Part shown: positions 1 through 7,689 of the stretch, piece by piece
Layout: each line of letters starts with the position of its first letter
Position numbering within the stretch: position 1 is the first letter of the stretch
Made by a program: the position numbers and the translations under genes
Assembly: GCA_964573725.1 (NCBI GenBank)
Contig: CAZNLJ010000006.1
Coordinates: 62,001-126,000, forward strand
Length of the DNA stretch: 64,000 nt
Direction: 5' to 3'
Source: UBA6168 sp964573725
Lineage (GTDB): Bacteria > Bacteroidota > Bacteroidia > Chitinophagales > Saprospiraceae
Notes under the pieces: model-generated
Told to the model about the DNA's origin: nothing
The model's input: only the letters and a program-made list of their open reading frames with translations
The model's database searches: none

Positions 1-2
1 AC

Positions 3-485
3 CCGTCCATCTTTTCTTCCCTTCCCATCGAATCGTTCAGCTGGGAGCCGGCCGACCAACTCTCCTGCACGGACTGCAAGAACCCGCGGGTCAATGCCAT
101 CCGCAGCCAACGGTATACATTGACCGTGGTGGACACCAACGGTTGTGTCGCGGTTACCCAGGTATTGGTGGACATCGACCGGAATCGGAACATATTCATT
201 CCCAATGTCTTTTCGCCCAACGGGGACGGCATCAACGACCGTTTCCAGGTTTTCGCCGGACGGGGGGTGGAGCGCATCGACTTCGTCCGGGTATACGACC
301 GGTGGGGAGACCTGCTTTTCGAGGCCCTCGACCTCGCACCTTCCGTAGACGGGACCAGTCCCGGATGGGACGGTACCTTCCGGGGGGAAACGATGGATCC
401 GGCGGATTTCCTGTATCTTATCCAGGTGCGGTATGTGGACGGGCAAGTCCTTCTTTACCGCGGGGATGTCGTCCTGGCCCGTTGA
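3..485 (+). CDS. T9SS type B sorting domain protein, 3' end (partial)
   Basis: This is the C-terminal 160 residues of a secreted surface protein. The frame is open from base 3, so the gene starts outside the window. It opens with a PKD-like piece (WEPADQLSCTDCKNP) ending in YTLTVVDTNGC, followed by the gliding-motility-associated C-terminal domain: FIPNVFSPNGDGINDRF, then VYDRWGDLLFEA, then GWDGTFRGE. This pattern is the type B signal that sends proteins through the type IX secretion system in Bacteroidota; such proteins are usually adhesins or filaments and often need a PorP/SprF-type partner. The function of the missing N-terminal part is unknown. Confidence 0.9.
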   Translation, partial: PSIFSSLPIESFSWEPADQLSCTDCKNPRVNAIRSQRYTLTVVDTNGCVAVTQVLVDIDRNRNIFIPNVFSPNGDGINDRFQVFAGRGVERIDFVRVYDRWGDLLFEALDLAPSVDGTSPGWDGTFRGETMDPADFLYLIQVRYVDGQVLLYRGDVVLAR

Positions 486-527
486 GGAAGGGACGGCACC
501 ACCGGAACAACTGCATGAGACGATACG

Positions 528-1622
528 ATGAACGGACTTGACGGCAAGGTGGGGGAGCGGTTCCGTCCGGAGCTGCAGCAGGCTTTCGCCCGGCTTACCG
601 CGGCGGAGAGAGGGCTCTTGCGGCACCTGTACGGCCAGCCGGCCGAAGCGGCTGCTTTGGTGCAGGTGCCCTTGTCCAGCCTGGAGGACCTGCCGGCACT
701 GGCCGGGACAACGGGGGGAGCGGAAGCGGTGCTGGGGCGCTTGGTCGGGGCGAAGGTGCGGGTGCCGGTCCGTACCGGCGATCCGGGCGACACCGGTCAT
801 TTTTTCTTCAACTGGTTATCGGCGGCGTATGTTCATGCGGATGCATATGGGCGACTGGTCGTGTCGGCCTGGCTGAATCCGTCCTTGTCAACCTGGTTGC
901 GGGAGGAGGCTTACGGGGCCGATGCCGTGGCCGGCATGGGGGTTGAGCAATTGCAGTCCCCGCTGGCCGTCCGGTTGTTGGAGCGGTGCCTGGCCGCCTG
1001 GAAGGAGGAAGCGGAGCCGACGGAGGAACAATGGGTGTGGCGGCCGGATGTCGGCGACTTGAAAGCGGCCTTGGGAATCGGGGAAATGTATCGGGATTTC
1101 CGGAATTTCCGGCGGAAAGTGTTGGAACCCGTCTGTTTGGAAATCAATGCCCGGACCCGGTACCGCCTGGAGATCGGATTCCGTCGGGAAGGGCGGCAAG
1201 TAGTCGGGGTGGACCTGTACCTGCGCCGGGAGCCGGCGGAAGTACAGGCAAGGCCCTTGTTTGCCATAGATACCCGGGCCGGCGGACCGGCCGGCTGGAA
1301 CGAACGGATCAGCCGGCTGTCGGATGCCGGGATTGAGGCCCTGCATTTACTGCTGTCCCGGGGGGTGCCCGTCCGGGTGGCCTTCCAAACCGTATTTCCC
1401 TATACGGGCGGAAGCGAGGTCAAGGGATACGAGCAAGTGTTCGTCCAGCAGCTGCTGTTGCTGTTCGACCAGGGAAAGGAGCCCCGGGAGCCGGATGAAA
1501 CGGACGCGGAGCAATTGGTGCAGTGGCTGCTGACCCTTCCGGTGGAAAAACCGGCGGTTCGTGCCCGGTTGACGGAGCGGCTGGTGGCGCACAAGAAACG
1601 GGTGTTGTCCGGAAAACAGTAG
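528..1622 (+). CDS. Rep_3-family replication initiator protein
   Basis: A 364-aa protein with the two winged-helix layout of Rep_3 (RepB/Pi-type) initiators, which bind iterons and open plasmid origins. The second domain is clear at about residues 145-240: SPLAVRLLERCLAAW, then VGDLKAALGIGEMYRDFRNF, RRKVLEPVCLEIN and GRQVVGVDLYLRR match the family's 'RLYELL...LGI.ekY..f.dFkrrvLdpa.kEIN...g+kv.gi.F' pattern. The first winged helix (about 18-130) is weaker. A C-terminal extension of about 120 residues has no family I recognise. No iteron array or AT-rich origin is visible beside it, and it is followed after 33 bp by the rRNA/tRNA modification gene. It may be a chromosomal, domesticated initiator or a trace of an integrated plasmid. 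Confidence 0.75.
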   Translation: MNGLDGKVGERFRPELQQAFARLTAAERGLLRHLYGQPAEAAALVQVPLSSLEDLPALAGTTGGAEAVLGRLVGAKVRVPVRTGDPGDTGHFFFNWLSAAYVHADAYGRLVVSAWLNPSLSTWLREEAYGADAVAGMGVEQLQSPLAVRLLERCLAAWKEEAEPTEEQWVWRPDVGDLKAALGIGEMYRDFRNFRRKVLEPVCLEINARTRYRLEIGFRREGRQVVGVDLYLRREPAEVQARPLFAIDTRAGGPAGWNERISRLSDAGIEALHLLLSRGVPVRVAFQTVFPYTGGSEVKGYEQVFVQQLLLLFDQGKEPREPDETDAEQLVQWLLTLPVEKPAVRARLTERLVAHKKRVLSGKQ

Positions 1623-1655
1623 GGTAGGGGACTGCGACCCGATGCATCAGATACC

Positions 1656-2339
1656 ATGGAAGACGTGACGATCCTGTACGAAGATGCCTGGATATTGGCC
1701 ATCCACAAGCCGGCCGGACTGACCGCCGACCGGGAGGGGGAAGGTTGCCTGGAATCCGTCCGGCGGTATCTGCGGGAGCGGTATCCCTGGAAAAAGCGGC
1801 AGGACCCCATCCTGCTGCACCGCTTGGACCGGCCTGTGAGCGGGGTGCTTTTGTTCGCCCTCAAACGGGAAGCTGCCCGGCAATTGGCCGGGCAATTCGA
1901 GCGGAGGGAGGTGCGGAAGACCTACCTGGCCCTGACGCGGGGCCATCTGCCGGCTTCGGAGGGATTCCTGGAGGGCCATATCGTTCGGAATACAGCGGAA
2001 CGAAAGGCGGAGATCGTCCCGGCCGGTCATCCGGGAGGCAAGCATTGCCGTTTGCGATACCGGCGGTCAGGGGAAGCGATGGCAGGGGTCACCCGGTTGT
2101 CGGTGGAGCCGGAAACCGGCAGGTACCACCAAATCCGCGCCCAGCTGGCGGCAGCCGGTTGTCCTTTGCTCAACGACAGCCGGTATGGGGCGGAGCCGGA
2201 ACCCGGATCGGAACCGCATATGATCGGTTTGCATGCCCACACCCTTTCCCTGGTTCATCCGGTGCATGGCGGAGCGCTCCGGTTGCACGCACCTTTGCCG
2301 GCGCACCCCTGGTGGAACGGCTGGCCTTCGGGTCAGTGA
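1656..2339 (+). CDS. RluA-family pseudouridine synthase
   Basis: A 227-aa enzyme that isomerises uridine to pseudouridine in rRNA or tRNA. The catalytic motif HRLDRPVSGV is present with the active Asp at residue 58. Further family marks are the N-terminal LYEDAWILAIHKPAGL, the RKTYLAL strand after the catalytic loop, and GRYHQIRAQLAAAGCP near the C-terminus. It lacks an S4 domain, as in short RluA/RluC-like and TruC-type members, so the target site cannot be predicted. The stop codon overlaps the convergent MarR gene by 7 bp. It is probably cotranscribed with the Rep_3 gene just upstream. Confidence 0.93.
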   Translation: MEDVTILYEDAWILAIHKPAGLTADREGEGCLESVRRYLRERYPWKKRQDPILLHRLDRPVSGVLLFALKREAARQLAGQFERREVRKTYLALTRGHLPASEGFLEGHIVRNTAERKAEIVPAGHPGGKHCRLRYRRSGEAMAGVTRLSVEPETGRYHQIRAQLAAAGCPLLNDSRYGAEPEPGSEPHMIGLHAHTLSLVHPVHGGALRLHAPLPAHPWWNGWPSGQ

Positions 2340-2881
2340 ACGGACCGCAGGCGTTTGTTCTCGTCTTCCTGGTAGACCAGGCAGCGGTCGATGAGATTCA
2401 GGAACAATGATTTCTCGAAAGCGGAAAAAGACCCGAACAGGCGGTCGTTGGCCTCATGCCGCAACACTTCCAGCCGGTCGACCATGGCTTCCCCTTTTTC
2501 CGTCAGCTGGAGGATTTTGCGCCGTTTGTCGACCGGGTCGTCCGTATGGCGGACCAATCCTTTTTCCGCCAAGGTATTCAGCATGTTGGTGATGTTGGCC
2601 CTGGACACATTGAAATAGGCGGCGAGCTCCGATGCCGTCGGGGGGGAATCGTTCTTCCGGCCCTTGAAGAAAGGAAGGTTCGGATCCATGGCGATGTGCA
2701 ACAGGATGATCCACTGCTGGCTGGTCAGGCCGTGTATCTGAAGCAGGATTTCCCCTCCTCGCTTGAGTTGTTCGATAAACTCCAGGATACTTTGGAGAAT
2801 GGTCGCTTCTACAGTTTTCTTCAGCACGTTTAAAAGGTGTGGTTGACATGCCCGGGTGGACGCGTGCGCCGGGAGGAGCAC
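2333..2881 (-). CDS. MarR-family transcriptional regulator
   Basis: A 182-aa winged-helix repressor/activator of the MarR type. Residues about 80-135 carry the recognition helix and wing: TASELAAYFNVSRANITNML, then LAEKGLVRHTDDPVDKRRK and LQLTEKGEAM. The usual dimerising helices flank it (EFIEQLKRGGEILLQIHGLT before, LFLNLIDRCLVYQEDEN after). A GTG at 2827 would remove 18 unconserved N-terminal residues and is an alternative start. It converges on the pseudouridine synthase (7-bp overlap). A palindrome overlapping a likely promoter lies just upstream (2921-2953), which suggests autoregulation. The ligand and regulon are not evident; the next gene upstream is a patatin in the same orientation. 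Confidence 0.9.
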   Translation of the reverse strand: MLLPAHASTRACQPHLLNVLKKTVEATILQSILEFIEQLKRGGEILLQIHGLTSQQWIILLHIAMDPNLPFFKGRKNDSPPTASELAAYFNVSRANITNMLNTLAEKGLVRHTDDPVDKRRKILQLTEKGEAMVDRLEVLRHEANDRLFGSFSAFEKSLFLNLIDRCLVYQEDENKRLRSVH

Positions 2882-2920
2882 GCGACCGACCGGGTAGACT
2901 CACCGGGTCAATTCGGGCAA

Positions 2921-2953
2921 TAAAGTTAACCAAGTTAACAGTATTTTCCCAAA
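2921..2953 (-). promoter_or_regulatory. Candidate promoter and palindromic operator of marR
   Basis: Read on the minus strand, TTTG (2953-2950) is followed after 21 bases by TAACTTTA (2928-2921), one mismatch from the Bacteroidota -7 consensus TAnnTTTG. The -7 box overlaps an inverted repeat GTTAAC-CAA-GTTAAC at 2925-2939. MarR proteins bind short palindromes that overlap their own promoter, so this is a reasonable autoregulatory operator. Prediction from sequence only. Confidence 0.45.
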
Positions 2954-3061
2954 CTTCGGAGACAACACTGCTAAAATGGAACGTCGGCGGGTGTAAAAGG
3001 GACGAGGAGGAAGAAACCGGACACCGGGAGGAGCGGGGCGGGAGCCGGTTTGCGGGCGCCG

Positions 3062-3859
3062 TTATCCGGAGCAGGCGGCGGCGGTACCGACCAGGTCCTG
3101 GAGTGCGGCCCGTTGGGCGTGGGCGGCCTGATAGCCGATCTCGAAGATTTCCTCGAAATGGCCCCGGTCGAAGGTTCCGAAGCGGGCCAGTTCGGCTGGG
3201 GCGATGACCAGGTCGAAGGTGGGGTATTTTTGGACCGACTGGTGGTGGACGGACAGGTGCATGACGCGTTCCAGGACCTTGATGGCGGAGGAGATGCGGT
3301 CGGGCCGGACCGGTTGGAGCGGATAGACGTTCACACCGAGGAGGATATCGCATTGTCCGAGCAGCGGCTCGACCGGAAAGTTGTTGACGGCGGCACCGTC
3401 GGAGAAGAGGGTTCCGCCGATGGAGACCGGGGTGAACACGACGGGGACGGCGGCGGAGGCGAGGAGCGGATCGATGAGGCTTCCTTCGGAGAAGGTGGCG
3501 GGTTGTCCGCGGAGCAGGTCGGTGGTGGTGACGAAGAGCGGTTTTTCGAGGGCGGAAAAATCATCTGTGGGGAAATGCTCCGCCAGCAAGGGTTTGAAGC
3601 GGGTGATATCGATGATGCCCGGCTTGTTGGTGGTGAAATGTCCCAACTTGAACACCGGGGTATTGATGAAAAAACGGAAGGCGGTTTCGATGGAATGGCC
3701 GGCGGCGTGGAAGGCGCCGACCAGTGCGCCGGCGCTGGTTCCGGAGATCACGGCCGGCTCGAGCCCCATTTCCAGGAGTACCTGCAGGACACCCAGGTGG
3801 GCCACCCCGCGGACGCCGCCGCCGGACAGGACCAGTCCTATTTTCTTTTCCATCGGCAT
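3062..3859 (-). CDS. Patatin-like phospholipase
   Basis: A 265-aa lipid acyl hydrolase with a Ser-Asp catalytic dyad. The oxyanion-hole glycine motif is LSGGGVRGVAHLG, the nucleophile elbow is GTSAG (Ser42), and the catalytic Asp is in SDGAAVNNFP (Asp154). The protein is short, with no signal peptide or BamA-like barrel, so it is a cytoplasmic RssA/YchK-like patatin. The start MPMEKKIG at 3859 (or MEKK at 3853) is preferred, because longer versions run into the 3' end of the neighbouring FecR gene. It lies 29 bp downstream of that gene on the same strand and may be cotranscribed with it. Confidence 0.92.
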   Translation of the reverse strand: MPMEKKIGLVLSGGGVRGVAHLGVLQVLLEMGLEPAVISGTSAGALVGAFHAAGHSIETAFRFFINTPVFKLGHFTTNKPGIIDITRFKPLLAEHFPTDDFSALEKPLFVTTTDLLRGQPATFSEGSLIDPLLASAAVPVVFTPVSIGGTLFSDGAAVNNFPVEPLLGQCDILLGVNVYPLQPVRPDRISSAIKVLERVMHLSVHHQSVQKYPTFDLVIAPAELARFGTFDRGHFEEIFEIGYQAAHAQRAALQDLVGTAAACSG

Positions 3860-3888
3860 GGGCAGTGGTTTGTGGGTCCGATACCGGC

Positions 3889-4668
3889 TCAACGGCCGAT
3901 CAAGATGGTATCCTGGCCCTGGGCGCGCCAGGTCAGCCCCAAGGGTTTGCATACGGCCTGCAAGGCCGGATTCAGTCGTTGGTGACCGAACTTTCCGCTG
4001 AAGGGTTTGTCCGGCAGGCTTTCGGCCAGGACCGTCACCCCGAATTGCCGTTCCAGCTCCTGGAAGGCCCGCTCCGCGGCCACCCGGTGGAAATGGCTTT
4101 CTCCCTTGTACCAGGCAGGGAAATAAGGTAGTTTCTCCCGCTGTTGCATTTTACCCCGGACAATCCGGACCTGTTCCTTCTTGCCCAGCAGCACCCGTTC
4201 GGCCTCCGCTTCGTTCGCGACCTGCACCTTGCCTTGGGTGCACATCACTTCCAGTTCCTCCCCCCGTGCGAACACGTTGAAAATTCCCGTGCCGACCGCG
4301 TATACATGACCTTGCCGGGAGACGATTTGGAAGCGTTCCTTTCCCTTGATGCGGAAATAGGCTTCCCCTTCCAGGCGGACAAGCGGTCGGGCGGACCAGT
4401 CCGCCTTGTCGTATGCCAGTTCCGATCCGGCGTTCAGTACCACCCTCGCCCCGTTCGGCAGGGTCAGTTCCCGGTGTTCCCCCGCGGTGGTCCGGACCGT
4501 CGTGTCCAGGAACCAGGCCGGTTGTTCCCTTAACCAGAGGATTACGGCCGCCGGCACGGACAGCAACAGCACGGCCACTCCTATTTTCCGGCGCATCCGG
4601 CGGAAAACCAGGGGAAAAGTGGCGGTGTTTCCCGGCGTTCGGCCGGTTTGTAACCCAGGAAATCGCAT
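3889..4668 (-). CDS. FecR-family anti-sigma/sensor-like protein
   Basis: A 259-aa single-pass membrane protein. A transmembrane helix (about 29-46, VAVLLLSVPAAVILWL) is followed by the periplasmic FecR domain, with TAGEHRELTLPNGARVVLNA, LEGEAYFRI and VYAVGTGIFNVFA, and then a C-terminal DUF4974-type domain (AFQELERQFGVTVLAES, GKFGHQRLNPALQAVC). In Bacteroidota such proteins usually hold an ECF sigma factor and report TonB-receptor occupancy. No sigma factor and no SusC-like gene is adjacent here; the next gene on this strand is a patatin. The N-terminal cytoplasmic segment is shorter than usual, so sigma binding may be reduced. Confidence 0.85.
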   Translation of the reverse strand: MRFPGLQTGRTPGNTATFPLVFRRMRRKIGVAVLLLSVPAAVILWLREQPAWFLDTTVRTTAGEHRELTLPNGARVVLNAGSELAYDKADWSARPLVRLEGEAYFRIKGKERFQIVSRQGHVYAVGTGIFNVFARGEELEVMCTQGKVQVANEAEAERVLLGKKEQVRIVRGKMQQREKLPYFPAWYKGESHFHRVAAERAFQELERQFGVTVLAESLPDKPFSGKFGHQRLNPALQAVCKPLGLTWRAQGQDTILIGR

Positions 4669-4712
4669 GCGACGCTGATTTGGTTCGGTGGTGAGTCATC
4701 CGAATGTCCTCG

Positions 4713-4720
4713 CAAAAATA
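4713..4720 (-). promoter_or_regulatory. -7 promoter element for the fecR-like gene
   Basis: TATTTTTG on the minus strand fits the Bacteroidota -7 consensus TAnnTTTG exactly. The start codon is about 45 bases downstream. A convincing -33 TTTG is not present. This suggests the fecR-like gene has its own promoter and is not read from an upstream sigma gene. Confidence 0.4.
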
Positions 4721-4863
4721 AGCCAATCCGAACATATCCATGACGGTAAAGGAACAAGATCTTCCGGCCCGGAGTTCCCGGAGGAAGCAGGAAAGGCGAC
4801 GTGTGCGGCGGAGACCAGGAACGAGAAGGGAAAAAAAGGAAAAAAAGGAAAAAAAGCGGCGGC

Positions 4864-4892
4864 ACGCCCATGCCTGTGATTGGCATGGGCGT
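4864..4892. repeat. 11-bp inverted repeat hairpin
   Basis: Perfect arms ACGCCCATGCC (4864-4874) and GGCATGGGCGT (4882-4892) enclose a 7-base loop. Read on the minus strand the hairpin is followed after 8 bases by T-tracts (T7-CC-T6-CC-T7), so it could act as a terminator that shields fecR from antisense transcription. On the plus strand no T-tract follows. Confidence 0.6.
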
Positions 4893-5048
4893 AACCTGCC
4901 CAGAGAATACTGCTTGGAGATGTTAAACTATCAAAGTGATTCAAAGATAGGTCCGTCCATGCCGACCTCCAAGGTCATTGGCTTATATTTGTACCGGTCA
5001 GGATAGATGAAATTATCGGATGAAAAGGCTTGTTCAATATTGTAATAA

Positions 5049-5078
5049 TATGTATGACAATATTTTGTGTTATATTTG
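5049..5078 (+). promoter_or_regulatory. Candidate promoter of the 511-aa gene
   Basis: TATG (5049-5052), 18 bases, then TATATTTG (5071-5078), a full match to the -7 consensus. It lies in the most AT-rich part of the region. The predicted transcript has a leader of about 120 bases before the ATG at 5204. Confidence 0.5.
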
Positions 5079-5203
5079 CCATATTGGATTTGTTCCGGTG
5101 AAACCAGGTACAAACAGGCCCTGGCGTCGCGGCGGAACCCGCAGGACAGGGTGTCGGGTGGACCATACCCGGACGGCTGCGGATCGATAAGGAAAGGAAT
5201 ACG

Positions 5204-6739
5204 ATGCAGGGATACAAACTTTTTCGCTTGGTCCGGCTGTTGCAGGCGGAGGAATTGCCGGATGTGGACCGTTTCCTACATACGGACTACCACAACACCC
5301 ATGTGCCGAGTCGACGGCTGTTCCGGTACCTGGTCCGGTTTTGGCCGGACCTGGACGCTCCGCAGCTTTCCCGGGAGCAGTTGTTCCGGAAGGTGTATGG
5401 GAAGGAACCCTACCAAGACCTCAGGCTTCGCAAGCTGATGTCGCGGCTGACGGGCTTGCTGGAACGCTATCTCGTACACCGCCGGATGACGGATGACCGG
5501 CAGGAGTATCGGCAGCAGCTGGCGGCGGCGCTCGCCTCCCGCCAGGATCACGGCCTGTTCCTCAGCGAAGTGCAGGACCAACTGGCGGATTTGGAACAGC
5601 ACCCGGAAAGAGGGGAATCGTACCTCTCCCGAACTTTCCAGCTCTACCGGCAAATCTATTACCACCCCCAACATAAGCAACATCAACAGGTTCAGTCCTA
5701 TTTCTGGAGCTTCGTGCAGGCTTTCGAGACACAATTCGTCCTGCAAGCCCTCACCTTCGGCATCGAAAATCGGCTCCTGTCCCGTCATGCCGCCCGGGAG
5801 GACGACCAATCGCTGCTTCCCACCATTCTTCAATTTCCGGACGACCACGTCTTGCTCCGGCAGCCGGTCGTTGCTTTCTTCCTGCGTATGTACCGCCTGC
5901 TTTCCGAATCCGACCGGTCGCCGGATATACCGGACCTCCGGGTGCTGCTCGAGACGAATATCCATCGGATGAACCTACAGGAAAAGAAAATGGCCTACAA
6001 GGTCATAATCAACTACATGACCCCGTTCTCCAATTCCGGAAACATGGACCACTCCGTATTCCTGTTCGAATTGTACCGGGGCGGTATCGACCTGGGACTG
6101 CTGGACGAGGGCAGTTCCACCGTAGCCGCCAACTTTTTCCTGAATGTGGTGACCATCGCCTTGACCGTGGATGCGCTCGGATGGACCGAATCCTTCATCA
6201 GGCAGTACGGTCACCAACTGCCTGCCGAAGACCGGGAGGCGACGCTCCTGTACAGCCAGGCCTACTGGCATTATGTCCAGGGTGTCCACAACGGTTCGGA
6301 ACATGAGCTTTCCCAGGCCAGGCTGCTGCTGCAGACGATTCCGATCCGGTCGGACGAACTGCTGAACACAAGGGTCCGTACCCTTGAGATCCGGGTCATG
6401 TACGACCAGCTGTTGGCCGATGAACTGATGCTGGAGGACTTACTGGCTGCCATCTCCAACTTCAGGCGGCATCTGGTCGGCCGCAGCAACCTGACGGAGG
6501 CGAATGTCCGACGCTACCTGAATTTCATCGTCCACGTCAGGAACCTGGCCAGGCTGTCGGAACAAGCCGGAACCGCACCCGCCGACCTCCACCAATTGCT
6601 GGAGGAGGTCCGTTCGGACGACAACACCTTTTTCAGGACTTGGCTGACACAAAAGATTACCGCCCAGCTTCCGGATACCGGCCAGGGGACTTCCTCGTCG
6701 GACCCTTTCAGCCGACGACCACGTCATCCACCCCGATGA
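5204..6739 (+). CDS. Conserved-looking 511-aa helical protein, unknown function
   Basis: A soluble protein with no signal peptide or membrane segment. It is Leu/Arg/Gln-rich throughout and almost wholly helical. The N-terminus (KLFRLVRLLQAEELPDVDRF, then LHTDYHNTHVPSRRLFRYLV) resembles a type of large Bacteroidota protein that starts with a short helical module ending in 'L.SPYFN....l..L..yL'; this is recalled by eye and not a search result. The rest looks like irregular TPR/HEAT-like helical pairs (for example AYWHYVQGVHNGSEHELSQA). No catalytic motif is visible. Its 3' end overlaps by 32 bp the convergent 40-codon peptide gene described next. It may be a scaffold or partner protein; no function is assigned. 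Confidence 0.8.
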   Translation: MQGYKLFRLVRLLQAEELPDVDRFLHTDYHNTHVPSRRLFRYLVRFWPDLDAPQLSREQLFRKVYGKEPYQDLRLRKLMSRLTGLLERYLVHRRMTDDRQEYRQQLAAALASRQDHGLFLSEVQDQLADLEQHPERGESYLSRTFQLYRQIYYHPQHKQHQQVQSYFWSFVQAFETQFVLQALTFGIENRLLSRHAAREDDQSLLPTILQFPDDHVLLRQPVVAFFLRMYRLLSESDRSPDIPDLRVLLETNIHRMNLQEKKMAYKVIINYMTPFSNSGNMDHSVFLFELYRGGIDLGLLDEGSSTVAANFFLNVVTIALTVDALGWTESFIRQYGHQLPAEDREATLLYSQAYWHYVQGVHNGSEHELSQARLLLQTIPIRSDELLNTRVRTLEIRVMYDQLLADELMLEDLLAAISNFRRHLVGRSNLTEANVRRYLNFIVHVRNLARLSEQAGTAPADLHQLLEEVRSDDNTFFRTWLTQKITAQLPDTGQGTSSSDPFSRRPRHPPR

Positions 6740-6830
6740 AATCCGATCCTCCTTTGATCTGCTGCTGTTGCGTCTCGCTGATGGCTTGGGCGGCGAAGTC
6801 CCGAATGGTCTTTTTGATGTCCTTTTTCAT
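6708..6830 (-). CDS. 40-aa double-glycine leader peptide (RiPP-like precursor)
   Basis: A small gene found by reading the minus strand. It starts MKKDIKKTIRDFAAQ and continues to QQQQIKGG, with the Gly-Gly at residues 27-28, then a 12-residue acidic tail SDFIGVDDVVVG and TGA. A Lys-rich helical leader, a Gln-rich stretch and KGG match the layout of double-glycine leader peptides cut by C39-type peptidase transporters. The tail has no Cys and a single Ser, so lanthionine chemistry is unlikely. No modifying enzyme or C39 transporter is in the window. The only close partner is the 511-aa gene, with which it overlaps tail to tail by 32 bp. A peptide of this composition could still be a non-RiPP small protein. 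Confidence 0.6.
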   Translation of the reverse strand: MKKDIKKTIRDFAAQAISETQQQQIKGGSDFIGVDDVVVG

Positions 6831-7689
6831 GGTTATGCGTTTTTAAGGTATTGTTCCGAGGAGGTGCGCGGCGTCATTTCCCATTGCACCGAATGGGGTG
6901 GGCAGGCCGACCGGGAACGACGGTGCCATGGCGGTATACCCAGCCTGCCGGTATGCATCCGGCGGACACATGATTTTTATTGCCAAGGGAGATGGCGAAT
7001 GAGGAACTCGACTCGGGAAAAAGGGGGGATAATGGTCGTGAAAGGTTCTCGCCGTCGGGGGGAGGGTGGCGGATGAGACCTTTCGGTACCAAAGGTCAAA
7101 AACCAAGCCAGGCTAACGCCTTGGGTCGGGGTATCCGGTCACCCGGCGCGGCATCCGAATACCCCTTCCGATAAAAACATTAAAAAAATATTTATTTGTT
7201 GAAACCATATTGTTGAAGCTGACGTTAGAACACATACGGAATAAATCCCACATGATGAAAGGGCTGTTTCCGACAATTTCCCACACATCCCATCTTCCGA
7301 TTCACAAGACTGATCCGCGCGGTCAATGAAGACCGTCGGTACCACGCAGCGCCAGGTATGTCCGGGCTTACCGGTGGGCAAGCTCCCCCGGTCCCTTTCG
7401 GCATAGTCGACCGCTATCGTGGCACCCGGCTCCGGAAAGCGAACGTCTTCCGTTGGTCCCGCGCCCGAACCCACATCCCGTTCCCGGTTGCGTATGTGGC
7501 CCTTGCCGTCCGTCCACACCTTCAGGACAGGACTTGCTCCGGCCGCTAACAGATCCTTATTCACTGCTCAGCGGAGCTCCGCTGGATCTTTAACAACCGC
7601 CTTCCGTGCCTGTTGCGCCGGTCAAGGCCTGGGAATCATTGCCCCTGCATACTACGGAGAAAGCACACGACAAATTAAAATCCCTTGTC
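6831..7689. other. 859-bp intergenic region, no clear gene
   Basis: Upstream of the large T9SS gene. Codon use and composition of the open frames here are unconvincing. The longest on the minus strand (7139-7564, 141 codons) has no recognisable motif and ends in AT-rich DNA. The AT-rich stretch 7170-7225 may hold promoter elements but shows no good TAnnTTTG box. Confidence 0.4.

Larger units (their letters stand above)
4669..5203. other. Intergenic region with A-tracts and hairpin
   Basis: 535 bp between divergent genes. It contains three A-tracts of 6-7 bases separated by GG (about 4831-4855), a hairpin at 4864-4892, and a strongly AT-rich stretch (4975-5095) carrying a second TATATTTG box at 4984-4991 besides the promoter listed separately. 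The open frames here, including a Lys/Arg-rich one at 4740-5006, look like low-complexity artefacts. Confidence 0.6.

Noticed and set aside
4740..5006. 88-codon Lys/Arg-rich frame
   Set aside because: It reads through three A-tracts and a hairpin; the basic run is an artefact of these.
7139..7564. 141-codon minus-strand frame upstream of the large T9SS gene
   Set aside because: No motif, ends in AT-rich DNA, and lacks the composition of neighbouring genes. A degraded gene is possible but cannot be supported.
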